A DNA stretch of 64,000 nucleotides from Sycon ciliatum (GCF_964019385.1 NC_088653.1:9205290-9269289); one strand, 5' to 3'. Shown: positions 1 to 10,910, counted from the stretch's first letter. The notes: generated by a model from the sequence alone, not told the origin. A program made the numbers and translations.

Positions 1-3000
1 CGTGGTAGGCTGGAGACGCAATCTGTTCATTATACCCCATGGATCCGCTGGTGCAGCCTTTGTTGACGAGCTCGCGTCTTTGATCCTTGGGTTTGCGGAT
101 GACTCCGGTAAAAGAGATGTCGCATGGAGAGCTGTGTGCGTTGCTTGTCACCTTCTCTTGCAAAAACCACACAAATCAAAGATAATGAAAAACCATAGTG
201 AGCATCTTCGCAGACGTCTCGTGCTGTGGAGAGATTGCGACATTCCACAGTTACTGAGCGAGTGCCTTTGTATCCAGGCGCACTTGCCGGCGCCGGGCGG
301 TGGCTCTCCCAGGCCCGCCTCACAGGAGAAGAGTGACGTGGTGTTCGCTAATCTCGTTTTTAACGGAAAGATTTCTTCTGCTGTTCGCTACCTGGCGCCA
401 AACGCTTCTGGTGGAGTCCTTTCCATGAACGACATTGTGGATGATACCACGGGAGAGACGGTCCGTGACGCCCTGTTGAAAAAGCATCCGCCATCTGTTC
501 CACCGCCTGCCTCGGCTCTCTTGCCGGGTGATCCCGAGATTGTCAACCAGGTCATCTTTCAACAAATAACCCCTGAGCTAATAAAGAAAATCGGTCGAGG
601 CATGCAGGGTTCCTCTGGACCGTCTGGCGTGGACGCTGAGGCGTGGTGCCGAATGCTGACGTGCTATGACGCCTCGTCAAGGCGTTTGTGTTCATCCCTT
701 GCTGCCGCGGGGAGGTGCATATGTACCGAGCGCCTTGCCGGTTGCGCGATGATTGGATTTACATCCGCTCGCCTAATACCCCTCGATAAGAAACCTGGCG
801 TGCGCCCCATCGCTGTGGGCGAAGTGTACCGACGTATCATTGGTCGTGCCGTGATGTCAGTAGTGGAAAGTGATGTGCTGAGTGTAACAGCTCCTGTCCA
901 ACTCTGTGTGGGCGTTCCATCTGCCTGCGAAGCCGCCGTACACACAATGTCCCGTCTGTTCGCTGGCCCGGGGGTTGAGGGTGTATTGCTTGTGGACGCC
1001 TCCAATGCATTTAATGCATTGAATAGGCAGGCTGCGCTACACAACATTCCACGTCTCTGCCCCCCGCTTGCAACGGTGTTTCGTAACACGTATGGATCAG
1101 TTTCCCGCCTGTTTGTGTCTGGTGGAGGTGAAATCGAATCGCGTGAAGGCACGGCTCAGGGCGACCCACTGGCTATGGCAGCCTATGCTGTGGCGATCAT
1201 GCCACTGGTCAGGCGCCTGGCTGCGACATGCCCCAGTGTTGTCCAATCTTGGTTCGCGGATGATGACTCGGGTGCAGGTCTTCTGGCTCGCCTTCGGAAT
1301 TACTGGGATGAACTCCGGGCCATTGGCCCTGGTTATGGTTACTACCCGAACGCGTCCAAAACTGTTCTGATCACAAAGCCAGAGCATCTGGATAGGGCCA
1401 GGGAAATCTTCTTCGACAGTGGCATCCAGATTACCGCCGCTGGCGGCCGATTCCTCGGGGGCGCACTAGGGTCAGAAGATTTCTGCCGCTCTTATATGGG
1501 GCAGTTGGCGGATAGATGGGCTGGTGACCTGCGCACCTTGTGTGAGATCGCCCAGACTCAACCTCATGCGGCGTATACCGTCTTCTCCAAGGCCCTGTCA
1601 TCACGGTGGACTTACCACTTGCGCTCAATGCCGTTCTCGACAGGCGTTTTGGAGGCCTTGGATGAGATCCTCAGTGACCATTTCCTGCCGGCTTTGCTGG
1701 GTCATGGGATTGCGCAGGCCAGCCACCAACGTCGGCTAATGGCTTTGCCTGTCCGACATGGGGGCCTCGCCGTCCCCATATTGTCGAAGACGGCGGCTGG
1801 GGAACATCAGGCCTCTGTCAGTGCCACTGATCCTCTGGTTCAGCTTGCGCTATCATCGCCTTCGCCTGACTGTGCTGGTGCGTCACTGCCTCCGCCTGCG
1901 GGACCGCCTCTGCGTCATCTTAACCAACCACCTATGGGACCACCCCCGCATCATTGTGCTAATATGTCACCGCCTCTGCCTGCTGGGTCGCCTTTGCCTG
2001 CCTGTGCTGATGCGTCGCTGCCTCGGCCTCCGCGGCCGCCTCCGCCTGACTGTGCTGGTGCGTCGCTGCCTCCACCTGTGGGACGGCCCCTACCTGGCTT
2101 AGACAAACCGCCGGTGCGACTGCCTTCGCCTGACCGTGCTGCCGTGTCACTGCCTCCGCCTGCGGAACCGCCTCTGCCTGACTGTGCTCGTGCATCGCTG
2201 CCTCCGCCTGGTCTAGACCAGCCACATGTGCGACCGCCTCCGCCTGATTATGCTGGCGCGTTGTCGCCTCCACCTGCGGGTCCGCCTCCGCCTGATCTTG
2301 ACCAACTACCTGATGCCGTATCGTTCTCTGCGCTGCGTGCGGAGCCTGTTGCCGTGGGATTAGGCGTCGAAGAGCCTGGCGAGACTAATCCTAGTGGTCC
2401 GTGTGGTGTCGCTGAGGCTGTTGCTGCGGTGCGTGCTGGGCTGCGCCAGGTGAGAGCACAGCGGGACCAGATTTCGCGTGGTGTGCAGGCAGAGATTGGC
2501 CCTGGACTGTCTCCGTGCCAGCGGCTACTGTTAGAAACAGCGGGTGAGAAAGGCACCTCCAGCTGGCTGACCGCCCAACCGTCATACAATCAGCCAGTAA
2601 CCATACTCAATAAATCTGATTTCCGGGATGCTCTCTGCTTCCGATACGGTTTGGAGCTGGATGGCCTCCCTGAGACTTGTGTTTGTGGAGCAACTCTAAC
2701 CACTGAGCATGCAATGGCTTGTCCTACTGGCGGCTACACCATCGCACGCCATAATGATGTTCGCGATTTGCTGGCGGGTGTACTGTCGGAGGTATTGCCT
2801 GACGTGGAGGTGGAGCCGGTGCTAGCGCCATTTGATGGGGAGGATCTTCCCCATCGTACAGCCAACAGGAAATCCGAAGCTCGCCTCGATGTGAGGGCGC
2901 GGGGTTTCTGGTCCACGCAGCAGGAGGCTTTTTTTGATGTTCGGGTGACTCACCCAAAGCCAAACCTGCTGTCGCGTCCAGAAGTCCAGCGCCATCTCCA

Positions 3001-3723
3001 AAAGCATGAAGGCATGAAAAAGCGGGAATACGGAGCGCGTATTGTGAATATAGACCGAGGCACGTTCACCCCGTTGGTTTTCGCCACGAATGGCATGTGT
3101 GGCCGGGAGGCAGACCGCTTTCTCAAGTGTCTTGCAGCCCAGTATGTCGATAAACACAGTGACTTGGCCTACTCGCTGGTTATGGGTCGATTGCGGTGCC
3201 TGCTCTCATTCACTTTGCTCCGTTGGGCAGTGACCTGTTTTCGTGGCTGCCGTAGCTCCTACCAGAAAAAGTCAGTCAAGAATTTCAGGAGTTATTGTTT
3301 GATGGGTCGTTAGATAGAGGCCGGTGTTTGTGAGACTGCAATCATTTAATGTTTCTTCCTTAGTGGTGTAGGTAGATTCTGTTTTGTAAGCATAGTAGGA
3401 CTACTTTTGTTTTGTAAGTCAATCTCATTCTCCACGCTTTGCTGTCATTTGGTTATGTTTTAAAGTAGTTTTTATGACCTGATGTTTGTTTTTTATATTT
3501 GTAGTTCTATTGTTGACATCTTTTGTATTTTCTTTGGGTTAAAAGGTTAACTTCATCCTCGTTTTCTTATTGCCTTGTATTGGAATTTGCCCATAAAAGT
3601 GGCTACGGTGTGATAATGCATTTTTAATATTTCGTGTTTTAACATTATTTTCAGAAAATTGCTCTTACAATACCTTGCGTTTTATATTCATAATATTGTT
3701 GCCCGTAAAAGCGGCTTGGTCAC
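1..3723 (+). mobile_element. Family A LINE copy A1 (cut by window edge)
   Basis: This is a non-LTR retrotransposon running off the left edge of the window. Base 1 aligns with base 16487 of the full-length copy A7, and both ORFs then run collinearly to their stop codons with no net indel. After the stop comes a 3' UTR of about 410 bp ending CGTAAAAGCGGCTTGGTCAC, directly joined to (ATG)n with no poly(A). About 17 amino-acid differences from A7 were counted by eye in 1,103 codons, so the copies are young. Whether A1 is full length to the left cannot be seen. Confidence 0.93.
2..3313 (+). CDS. RLE-type LINE polyprotein, 5' partial (reverse transcriptase plus endonuclease)
   Basis: The ORF is open from the window edge, so the N-terminus is missing. 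Reverse transcriptase motifs appear in order: DKKPGVRPIAVGEVYRR (about 788-838), VDASNAFNALNR with the first catalytic Asp (about 992-1027), EGTAQGDPLAM (about 1144-1176) and WFADDDSG with the catalytic Asp pair (about 1251-1272). A proline-rich degenerate repeat follows (about 1855-2312). Next come a Cys/His cluster, CVCG...EH...C...RHND (about 2680-2757), and a restriction-like endonuclease core, ARLDVRARGFW...FFDVRV (about 2878-2946). The order RT, zinc cluster, RLE is that of the R2/NeSL/R4/Hero group, which nicks target DNA and primes reverse transcription there. No apurinic-type endonuclease is seen. Clade assignment needs a tree. Confidence 0.9.
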   Translation: MVGWRRNLFIIPHGSAGAAFVDELASLILGFADDSGKRDVAWRAVCVACHLLLQKPHKSKIMKNHSEHLRRRLVLWRDCDIPQLLSECLCIQAHLPAPGGGSPRPASQEKSDVVFANLVFNGKISSAVRYLAPNASGGVLSMNDIVDDTTGETVRDALLKKHPPSVPPPASALLPGDPEIVNQVIFQQITPELIKKIGRGMQGSSGPSGVDAEAWCRMLTCYDASSRRLCSSLAAAGRCICTERLAGCAMIGFTSARLIPLDKKPGVRPIAVGEVYRRIIGRAVMSVVESDVLSVTAPVQLCVGVPSACEAAVHTMSRLFAGPGVEGVLLVDASNAFNALNRQAALHNIPRLCPPLATVFRNTYGSVSRLFVSGGGEIESREGTAQGDPLAMAAYAVAIMPLVRRLAATCPSVVQSWFADDDSGAGLLARLRNYWDELRAIGPGYGYYPNASKTVLITKPEHLDRAREIFFDSGIQITAAGGRFLGGALGSEDFCRSYMGQLADRWAGDLRTLCEIAQTQPHAAYTVFSKALSSRWTYHLRSMPFSTGVLEALDEILSDHFLPALLGHGIAQASHQRRLMALPVRHGGLAVPILSKTAAGEHQASVSATDPLVQLALSSPSPDCAGASLPPPAGPPLRHLNQPPMGPPPHHCANMSPPLPAGSPLPACADASLPRPPRPPPPDCAGASLPPPVGRPLPGLDKPPVRLPSPDRAAVSLPPPAEPPLPDCARASLPPPGLDQPHVRPPPPDYAGALSPPPAGPPPPDLDQLPDAVSFSALRAEPVAVGLGVEEPGETNPSGPCGVAEAVAAVRAGLRQVRAQRDQISRGVQAEIGPGLSPCQRLLLETAGEKGTSSWLTAQPSYNQPVTILNKSDFRDALCFRYGLELDGLPETCVCGATLTTEHAMACPTGGYTIARHNDVRDLLAGVLSEVLPDVEVEPVLAPFDGEDLPHRTANRKSEARLDVRARGFWSTQQEAFFDVRVTHPKPNLLSRPEVQRHLQKHEGMKKREYGARIVNIDRGTFTPLVFATNGMCGREADRFLKCLAAQYVDKHSDLAYSLVMGRLRCLLSFTLLRWAVTCFRGCRSSYQKKSVKNFRSYCLMGR

Positions 3724-3764
<41 letters not shown>

Positions 3765-3783
3765 TTTTTTTTTTTTTTTTTTT
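3724..3783. repeat. (ATG)n microsatellite followed by a 23-base T tract
   Basis: About twelve ATG units (3724-3760) directly follow the 3' end of A1. The 23 T that follow are the poly(A) tail of minus-strand copy B1. Similar ATG blocks separate the array members, at about 5823-5844, 6006-6036, 7956-7990, 8133-8165, 8645-8662, 9184-9197, 10876-10910, 13203-13230, 14174-14197, 14512-14544, 14770-14793, 15344-15383, 20216-20241, 20428-20454, 23818-23857, 24159-24187, 25670-25714 and 27150-27196. Confidence 0.95.
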
Positions 3784-5822
3784 GATGATGAAGCCACTTC
3801 TTTGGGCAAACAAAACACAATTTCCCAAGATGAAGGAGTGGAACCCTACACAAATAATAGTTTAAATGAATCCAACGCAAAGATCGTTTTTCCATGAAAT
3901 ACAACAATTGAACACAATTACATGCTTAAAGGCATGAAAGCAACAAAACAGCAACAAAAGGGTAAGCGCCATACCAATCCCGCATGCACAGTCAGGACAC
4001 AGCACGATACTTAACAAACTAGACCTGACTCGGCCACGGCAATCGAGACATCATGAAAACATCTCGCCGGATGGTGGTACCGTGACCGAGCCCCACGTAT
4101 GCACAACACAGCAGCACGCAGCAAAGCAAAAGACAGCCGACAGCGGAGTAAACCAATGACCTGGGAATAGTGAGATCCCGATGACTCGGCCTGCATCTGG
4201 CACAGTCTCTTGAGGAACACATTGCACAGCCTCCCACAACCACCATGCACAGAGAACACGAGAGGTGTGAAAGCGGCTCTTTCTACATTTGTGACTCTTG
4301 GCCCATATTCGTTCCACTTACGCCGCTCGTGCTGCTGGTACAATGCAGGGAGGGTTCTGGACCCGTAGGAAGGAGCATCTGGGCAAAATACCCTTACATC
4401 AAAAAAAGCTTCCTCCCCACGGGTCCAAAACCCTCGAGCGGCTATGTCCAGGCGCGCATCCTCTCGGCGGTTCGTTGACCGAAGAGGAAACCTCTCACCA
4501 GAAAGAGGTTGCAGCGCTGGTTCTGTCGAAACGGCAGTGCAGACTTCAGTCAATTCCCTCGCCAGCAGGTCACGTATCTCGTTATGACGAAGTGTCGGGA
4601 AGCCGCCCCTGGCGCAACATAGCTGATGCTCAACTGAGAACAGCTCACCACACACACAGGTTGCTGGTGTATTGGCTAGCGGCCATGCATATCTCAATGC
4701 CAGAGCATCCCGGAAGTCACGCTTGGTGAGACGAAAGCCATGCTCCGCCAGGGGCAGCACGCTCAGCCATGAGGATGATCCTTTCTCCGTGTGTTCTTCT
4801 ATTCGTCGCTTCGTCATCTCATCGCTCGTGTCCACTATTTTGTTCCTGGCTGCCTTTGCGCGCTCCCGGTTTTCGGTGTGGACGACACGCTTTTTGTGAC
4901 GCATTTCATCGATCATCCTCTGAAAGGGGGTACCAGCACCAGCAACATCAGCAGCCACATCCGGTCCAGGGTTTGAGTTGCCAGCGACCTCCCGCGGCTG
5001 CACCTCCGTTGCCGTCATCGCGGGAGTGGGAGACGCTCCACCACGGTCAGCAGTATCTGCAGAAGCCGGCACATCTCCAGCGAGAGAAATTGGATCGCTA
5101 TCCTTAGCGAAATCGCCCAGAACCTCCTTCACCATAGGTCCGGACACTTGCTTGGAGCCCTGGTGCTCAAACCGTGGTCGAGTCGTGAGGTCCGGAAGGG
5201 CCATCCCACCATCCCGTGTCGGGAGCTTTAGAATATCAATGTCTTTCAGAGGCACGCTCGGTTGTCCCACGAGCTCCGGTAGAAGTGAGGAGTGAAGCTC
5301 CCGCTCCAACGGCGCCAAGTCCTCCGCAGAAACAGCCATAGTTCGAAACACATAGTTCCATCTGTTGACTAAGCCATGGGTCAACGCAGAGTATGCTGCA
5401 TGCGGCTCTGATGCGGCATAATTTGCTAAAATCTCTGTATGTTTCGCCCACTCTTCTACTTTTGCCTCTTTGAATTCTCCGAGGAATGCCTCAGTCCCGA
5501 TAGCAGCGCCCAGATACTGTACGCCACGAGACTTGACGTGGATAGTTGTGTCACCAAAAGTCTCGGCAGCCAAGGACTCAAAGCCAGGCTTGACGAGTAG
5601 TTGCGTTTTTGTTTCGTTGATGTTGTAGCCGTATTTTTGGCCCTCTTCCTTAAGGAGGTTGTACCACTTTCGCAATGGGGAGAGCCCTCCGGCAGCTGCC
5701 GAGTCGTCTGCAAACCATCCCTGGCACACATCTGCAACATTGGTTCCGACTGACTTGACGAGAGGGGTGAGAGCCGTGGCATAAATGGCCATCGCAAGAG
5801 GGTCACCCTGGGTTGTGCCCTC
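3784..5822 (-). mobile_element. Family B LINE copy B1, 5'-truncated
   Basis: This minus-strand element has its 3' end at 3784. In the sense direction it ends GCCCAAAGAAGTGGCTTCAT, then CATC, then poly(A), then (CAT)n. The 5' end is lost at 5822, inside reverse transcriptase motif B, and abuts (ATG)n directly. The 3' UTR is about 230 bp. This is the longest family B copy in the window. Confidence 0.92.
4011..5822 (-). CDS. Family B LINE polyprotein, 5'-truncated
   Basis: The element reading starts at EGTTQGDPLAM (RT motif B) and keeps WFADDSAA (RT motif C). It continues through a linker rich in Ala, Pro and charged residues, then CVCGELFSVEH...C...RHNEIRDLLA (zinc cluster, about 4617-4680), then ARLDIAARGFW...AFFDVRV (endonuclease core). 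It ends near YHHPARCFHDVSIAVAESG and the stop at 4011. No stop interrupts it. Motif A and everything upstream are absent, so it cannot make an active enzyme. The frame stays open through the microsatellite into the antisense of A2, giving an artificial poly-Ile leader. Family B is clearly diverged from A but has the same domain order. Confidence 0.88.
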   Translation of the reverse strand, partial: EGTTQGDPLAMAIYATALTPLVKSVGTNVADVCQGWFADDSAAAGGLSPLRKWYNLLKEEGQKYGYNINETKTQLLVKPGFESLAAETFGDTTIHVKSRGVQYLGAAIGTEAFLGEFKEAKVEEWAKHTEILANYAASEPHAAYSALTHGLVNRWNYVFRTMAVSAEDLAPLERELHSSLLPELVGQPSVPLKDIDILKLPTRDGGMALPDLTTRPRFEHQGSKQVSGPMVKEVLGDFAKDSDPISLAGDVPASADTADRGGASPTPAMTATEVQPREVAGNSNPGPDVAADVAGAGTPFQRMIDEMRHKKRVVHTENRERAKAARNKIVDTSDEMTKRRIEEHTEKGSSSWLSVLPLAEHGFRLTKRDFRDALALRYAWPLANTPATCVCGELFSVEHQLCCARGGFPTLRHNEIRDLLARELTEVCTAVSTEPALQPLSGERFPLRSTNRREDARLDIAARGFWTRGEEAFFDVRVFCPDAPSYGSRTLPALYQQHERRKWNEYGPRVTNVERAAFTPLVFSVHGGCGRLCNVFLKRLCQMQAESSGSHYSQVIGLLRCRLSFALLRAAVLCIRGARSRYHHPARCFHDVSIAVAESGLVC

Positions 5823-5844
5823 GATGATGATGATGATGATGATT

Positions 5845-6005
5845 GTATTGCCTTGTATTGGAATTTGCCCAAAAAAGTGGCTACGGTGTGATAATGCATT
5901 TCTATAAATTATTTCGTGTTTTAACATTATTTTCAGAAAATTGCTCTTACAATACCTTGCGTTTTATATTCATAATATTGTTGCCCGTAAAAGCGGCTTG
6001 GTCAC
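5845..6005 (+). mobile_element. Family A LINE copy A2, 3' UTR fragment
   Basis: Only the last 160 bp of family A remain, from within the 3' UTR to the terminal GGCTTGGTCAC, followed by (ATG)n. The fragment contains both copies of the short GCC-N9-GGC motif. No coding sequence is left. It is a severely 5'-truncated insertion. Confidence 0.88.
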
Positions 6006-6040
<35 letters not shown>

Positions 6041-6060
6041 TTTTATTTTTTTTTATTTTT

Positions 6061-7955
6061 ATGAAGCCACTTCTTTGGGCAAACAAAACACAATTTCCCA
6101 AGATGAAGGAGTGGAACCCTACACAAATAATAGTTTAAATGAATCCAACGCAAAGATCGTTTTTCCATGAAATACAACAATTGAACACAATTACATGCTT
6201 AAAGGCATGAAAGCAACAAAACAGCAACAAAAAGGGTAAGCGCCATACCAATCCCGCATGCACAGTCAGGACACAGCACGATACTTAACAAACTAGACCT
6301 GACTCGGCCACGGCAATCGAGACATCATGAAAACATCTCGCCGGATGGTGGTACCGTGACCGAGCCCCACGTATGCACAACACAGCAGCACGCAGCAAAG
6401 CAAAAGACAGCCGACAGCGGAGTAAACCAATGACCTGGGAATAGTGAGATCCCGATGACTCGGCCTGCATCTGGCACAGTCTCTTGAGGAACACATTGCA
6501 CAGCCTCCCACAACCACCCTGCACAGAGAACACGAGAGGTGTGAAAGCGGCTCTTTCTACATTTGTGACTCTTGGCCCATATTCGTTCCACTTACGCCGC
6601 TCGTGCTGCTGGTACAATGCAGGAAGGGTTCTGGACCCGTAGGAAGGAGCATCCGGGCAAAATACCCTTACATCAAAAAAAGCTTCCTCCCCACGGGTCC
6701 AAAACCCTCGAGCGGCTATGTCCAGGCGCGCATCCTCTCGGCGGTTCGTTGACCGAAGAGGAAACCTCTCACCAGAAAGAGGTTGCAGCGCTGGTTCTGT
6801 CGAAACGGCAGTGCAGACTTCAGTCAATTCCCTCGCCAGCAGGTCACGTATCTCGTTATGACGAAGTGTCGGGAAGCCGCCCCTGGCGCAACATAGCTGA
6901 TGCTCAACTGAGAACAGCTCACCACACACACAGGTTGCTGGTGTATTGGCTAGCGGCCATGCATATCTCAATGCCAGAGCATCCCGGAAGTCACGCTTGG
7001 TGAGACGAAAGCCATGCTCCGCCAGGGGCAGCACGCTCAGCCATGAGGATGATCCTTTCTCCGTGTGTTCTTCTATTCGTCGCTTCGTCATCTCATCACT
7101 CGTGTCCACTATTTTGTTCCTGGCTGCCTTTGCGCGCTCCCGGTTTTCGGTGTGGACGACACGCCTTCTGTGACGCATTTCATCGATCATCCTCTGAAAG
7201 GGGGTACCAGCACCAGCAACATCAGCAGCCACATCCGGTCCAGGGTTTGAGTTGCCAGCGACCTCCCGCGGCTGCACCTCCGTTGCCGTCATCGTGGGAG
7301 TGGGAGACGCTCCACCACGGTCAGCAGTATCTGCAGAAGCCGGCACATCTCCAGCGAGAGAAATTGGATCGCTATCCTTAGCGAAATCGCCCAGAACCTC
7401 CTTCACCATAGGTCCGGACACTTGCTTGGAGCCCTGGTGCTCAAACCGTGGTCGAGTCGCGAGGTCCGGAAGCGCCATCCCACCATCCCGTGTCGGGAGC
7501 TTTAGAATATCAATGTCTTTCAGAGGCACGCTCGGTTGTCCCACGAGCTCCGGTAGAAGTGAGGAGTGAAGCTCCCGCTCCAACGGCGCCAAGTCCTCCG
7601 CAGAAACAGACATAGTTCGAAACACATAGTTCCATCTGTTGACTAAGCCATGGGTCAACGCAGAGTATGCTGCATGCGGCTCTGATGCGGCATAATTTGC
7701 TAAAATCTCTGTATGTTTCACCCACTCTTCTACTTTTGTCTCTTTGAATTCTCCAAGGAATGCCTCAGTCCCGATAGCAGCGCCCAGATACTGTACGCCA
7801 CGAGACTTGACGTGGATAGTTGTGTCACCAAAAGTCTCGGCAGCCAAGGACTCAAAGCCAGGCTTGACGAGTAGTTGCGTTTTTGTTTCGTTGATGTTGT
7901 AGCCGTATTTTTGGCCCTCTTCCTTAAGGAGGTTGTACCACTTTCGCAATGGGGA

Positions 7956-7956
<1 letters not shown>
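6061..7956 (-). mobile_element. Family B LINE copy B2, 5'-truncated
   Basis: The poly(A) tail, read as T on the + strand, lies at 6037-6060 and has two A interruptions, so it is older or mutated. The 5' break at 7956 lies just after RT motif C. The ORF 6285-7956 is open and begins in element sequence at SPLRKWYNLLKEEG. It keeps the zinc cluster and the endonuclease motif. It is nearly identical to B1 over the shared part. Confidence 0.9.
6285..7956 (-). CDS. Family B LINE polyprotein, RT-distal part
   Basis: The reading frame is open to the stop at 6285. It lacks RT motifs A to C, so it is not a functional polymerase. The linker, the CVCG...EH zinc cluster and the RLDIAARGFW...FFDVRV endonuclease core are intact. 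Upstream translation runs into poly-Ile from the microsatellite and then antisense of A3, so the apparent longer ORF is a chimera. Confidence 0.85.
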
Positions 7957-7990
<34 letters not shown>

Positions 7991-7993
<3 letters not shown>

Positions 7994-8132
7994 GCCCATA
8001 AAAGTGGCTACGGTGTGATAATGCATTTCTATAAATTATTTCGTGTTTTAACATTATTTTCAGAAAATTGCTCTTACAATACCTTGCGTTTCATATTCAT
8101 AATATTGTTGCCCGTAAAAGCGGCTTGGTCAC
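7991..8132 (+). mobile_element. Family A LINE copy A3, 3' UTR fragment
   Basis: The fragment starts at TTTGCCCATAAAAGTGGC, the internal copy of the shared 15-nt motif, and ends at the family A terminus before (ATG)n. It is 142 bp long and the shortest family A copy here. It is entirely non-coding. Confidence 0.87.
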
Positions 8133-8165
<33 letters not shown>

Positions 8166-8644
8166 CCGTAGCTCCTACCAGAAAAAGTCAGTCAAGAATT
8201 TCAGGAGTTATTGTTTGATGGGTCGTTAGATAGAGGCCGGTGTTTGTGAGACTGCAATCATTTAATGTGTCTTCCTTAGTGGTGTAGGTAGATTCTGTTT
8301 TGTAAGCATAGTAGGACTACTTTTGTTTTGTAAGTCAATCTCATTCTCCACGCTTTGCTGTCATTTGGTTGATGTTTTGAAGTAGTTTTTATGACCTGAT
8401 GTTTGTTTTTTATATTTGTAGTTCTATTGTTGACATCTTTTGTCTTTTCTTTGGGTTAAAAGGTTAACTTCATCCTCGTTTTCCTATTGCCTTGTATTGG
8501 AATTTGCCCATAAAAGTGGCTACGGTGTGATAATGCATTTCTATAAATTATTTCGTGTTTTAACATTATTTTCAGAAAATTGCTCTTACAATACCTTGCG
8601 TTTCATATTCATAATATTGTTGCCCGTAAAAGCGGCTTGGTCAC
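8166..8644 (+). mobile_element. Family A LINE copy A4, 3' fragment
   Basis: It begins 63 nt before the family A stop codon (CCGTAGCTCCTACCAG), covers the last codons to the TAG at about 8227-8229, and then the whole 3' UTR to the terminal GGTCAC. An (ATG)6 block follows at 8645-8662. Confidence 0.88.
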
Positions 8645-8662
8645 ATGATGATGATGATGATG

Positions 8663-9182
8663 AAGCCACTTCTTTGGGCAAACAAAACACAATTTCCCAA
8701 GATGAAGGAGTGGAACCCTACACAAATAATAGTTTAAATGAATCCAACACAAAGATCGTTTTTCCATGAAATACAACAATTGAACACAATTACATGCTTA
8801 AAGGCATGAAAGCAACAAAACAGCAACAAAAGGGTAAGCGCCATACCAATCCCGCATGCACAGTCAGGACACAGCACGATACTTAACAAACTAGACCTGA
8901 CTCGGCCACGGCAATCGAGACATCATGAAAACATCTCGCCGGATGGTGGTACCGTGACCGAGCCCCACGTATGCACAACACAGCAGCACGCAGCAAAGCA
9001 AAAGACAGCCGACAGCGGAGTAAACCAATGACCTGGGAATAGTGAGATCCCGATGACTCGGCCTGCATCTGGCACAGTCTCTTGAGGAACACATTGCACA
9101 GCCTCCCACAACCACCATGCACAGAGAACACGAGAGGTGTGAAAGCGGCTCTTTCTACATTTGTGACTCTTGGCCCATATTC
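8663..9182 (-). mobile_element. Family B LINE copy B3, 3' fragment without poly(A)
   Basis: This copy holds the 3' UTR and the last 100 or so codons (stop at 8883). The 5' break is at 9182. Unlike the other B copies, its 3' end joins the ATG block with no T tract, so the tail was lost or priming happened directly on the repeat. Confidence 0.86.
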
Positions 9183-9216
9183 TGATGATGATGATGATTT
9201 TTTTTTTTTTTTTTTT

Positions 9217-10874
9217 GATGGTGATGAAGCCACTTCTTTGGGCAAACAAAACACAATTTCCCAAGATGAAGGAGTGGAACCCTACACAAATAATAGTTTA
9301 AATGAATCCAACGCAAAGATCGTTTTTCCATGAAATACAACAATTGAACACAATTACATGCTTAAAGGCATGAAAGCAACAAAACAGCAACAAAAGGGTA
9401 AGCGCCATACCAATCCCGCATGCACAGTCAGGACACAGCACGATACTTAACAAACTAGACCTGACTCGGCCACGGCAATCGAGACATCATGAAAACATCT
9501 CGCCGGATGGTGGTACCGTGACCGAGCCCCACGTATGCACAACACAGCAGCACGCAGCAAAGCAAAAGACAGCCGACAGCGGAGTAAACCAATGACCTGG
9601 GAATAGTGAGATCCCGATGACTCGGCCTGCATCTGGCGCAGTCTCTTGAGGAACACATTGCACAGCCTCCCACAACCACCATGCACAGAGAACACGAGAG
9701 GTGTGAAAGCGGCTCTTTCTACATTTGTGACTCTTGGCCCATATTCGTTCCACTTACACCGCTCGTGCTGCTGGTACAATGCAGGAAGGGTTCTGGACCC
9801 GTAGGAAGGAGCATCTGGGCAAAATACCCTTACATCAAAAAAAGCTTCCTCCCCACGGGTCCAAAACCCTCGAGCGGCTATGTCCAGGCGCGCATCCTCT
9901 CGGCGGTTCGTTGACCGAAGAGGAAACCTCTCACCAGAAAGAGGTTGCAGCGCTGGTTCTGTCGAAACGGCAGTGCAGACTTCAGTCAATTCCCTCGCCA
10001 GCAGGTCACGTATCTCGTTATGACGAAGTGTCGGGAAGCCGCCCCTGGCGCAACATAGCTGATGCTCAACTGAGAACAGCTCACCACACACACAGGTTGC
10101 TGGAGTATTGGCTAGCGGCCATGCATATCTCAATGCCAGAGCATCCCGGAAGTCACGCTTGGTGAGACGAAAGCCATGCTCCGCCAGGGGCAGCACGCTC
10201 AGCTATGAGGATGATCCTTTCTCCGTGTGTTCTTCTATTCGTCGCTTCGTCATCTCATCACTCGTGACCACTATTTTGTTCCTGGCTGCCTTTGCGCGCT
10301 CCCGGTTTTTGGTGTGGACGACACGCTTTTTGTGACGCATTTCATCGATCATCCTCTGAAAGGGGGTACCAGCACCAGCAACATCAGCAGCCACATCCGG
10401 TCCAGGGTTTGAGTTGCCAGCGACCTCCCGCGGCTGCACCTCCGTTGCCGTCATCGTGGGAGTGGGAGACGCTCCACCACGGTCAGCAGAATCTGCAGAA
10501 GCCGGCACATCTCCAGCGAGAGAAATTGGATCGCTATCCTTAGCGAAATCGCCCAGAACCTCCTTCACCATAGGTCCGGACACTTGCTTGGAGCCCTGGT
10601 GCTCAAACCGTGGTCGAGTCGTGAGGTCCGGAAGGGCCATCCCACCATCCCGTGTCGGGAGCTTTAGAATATCAATGTCTTTCAGAGGCACGCTCGGTTG
10701 TCCCACGAGCTCCGGTAGAAGTGAGGAGTGAAGCTCCCGCTCCAACGGCGCCAAGTCCTCCGCAGAAACAGACATAGTTCGAAACACATAGTTCCATCTG
10801 TTGACTAAGCCATGGGTCAACGCAGAGTATGCTGCATGCGGCTCTGATGCGGCATAATTTGCTAAAATCTCTGT

Positions 10875-10875
<1 letters not shown>
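9217..10875 (-). mobile_element. Family B LINE copy B4, 5'-truncated, with a nonsense codon
   Basis: A 19-base T tract (9198-9216) marks the poly(A). The 5' break at about 10875 shares TGTATG with the microsatellite. The coding part is interrupted by one stop. It is otherwise close to B1 and B2. Confidence 0.9.
9447..10875 (-). pseudogene. Family B LINE polyprotein with in-frame stop
   Basis: Frame and length match the other B copies, but a Trp codon in the KGSSSW motif has become TAG at 10203-10205. That splits the reading into an upstream part (10203 to about 10875) and a downstream part (9447-10202) with the zinc cluster and endonuclease motif. The RT catalytic motifs are already missing through 5' truncation. 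Confidence 0.87.

Positions 10876-10910
<35 letters not shown>

Noticed and set aside
664..1152. Antisense ORF of 162 codons opposite the LINE RT
   Set aside because: The same shadow occurs in A7 and A8 at the equivalent position and shows no domain. It reflects codon bias of the sense strand.
4298..4729. 143-codon plus-strand ORF inside family B
   Set aside because: It is antisense of the endonuclease region, repeated in B2, B4, B5 and B6, with no domain.
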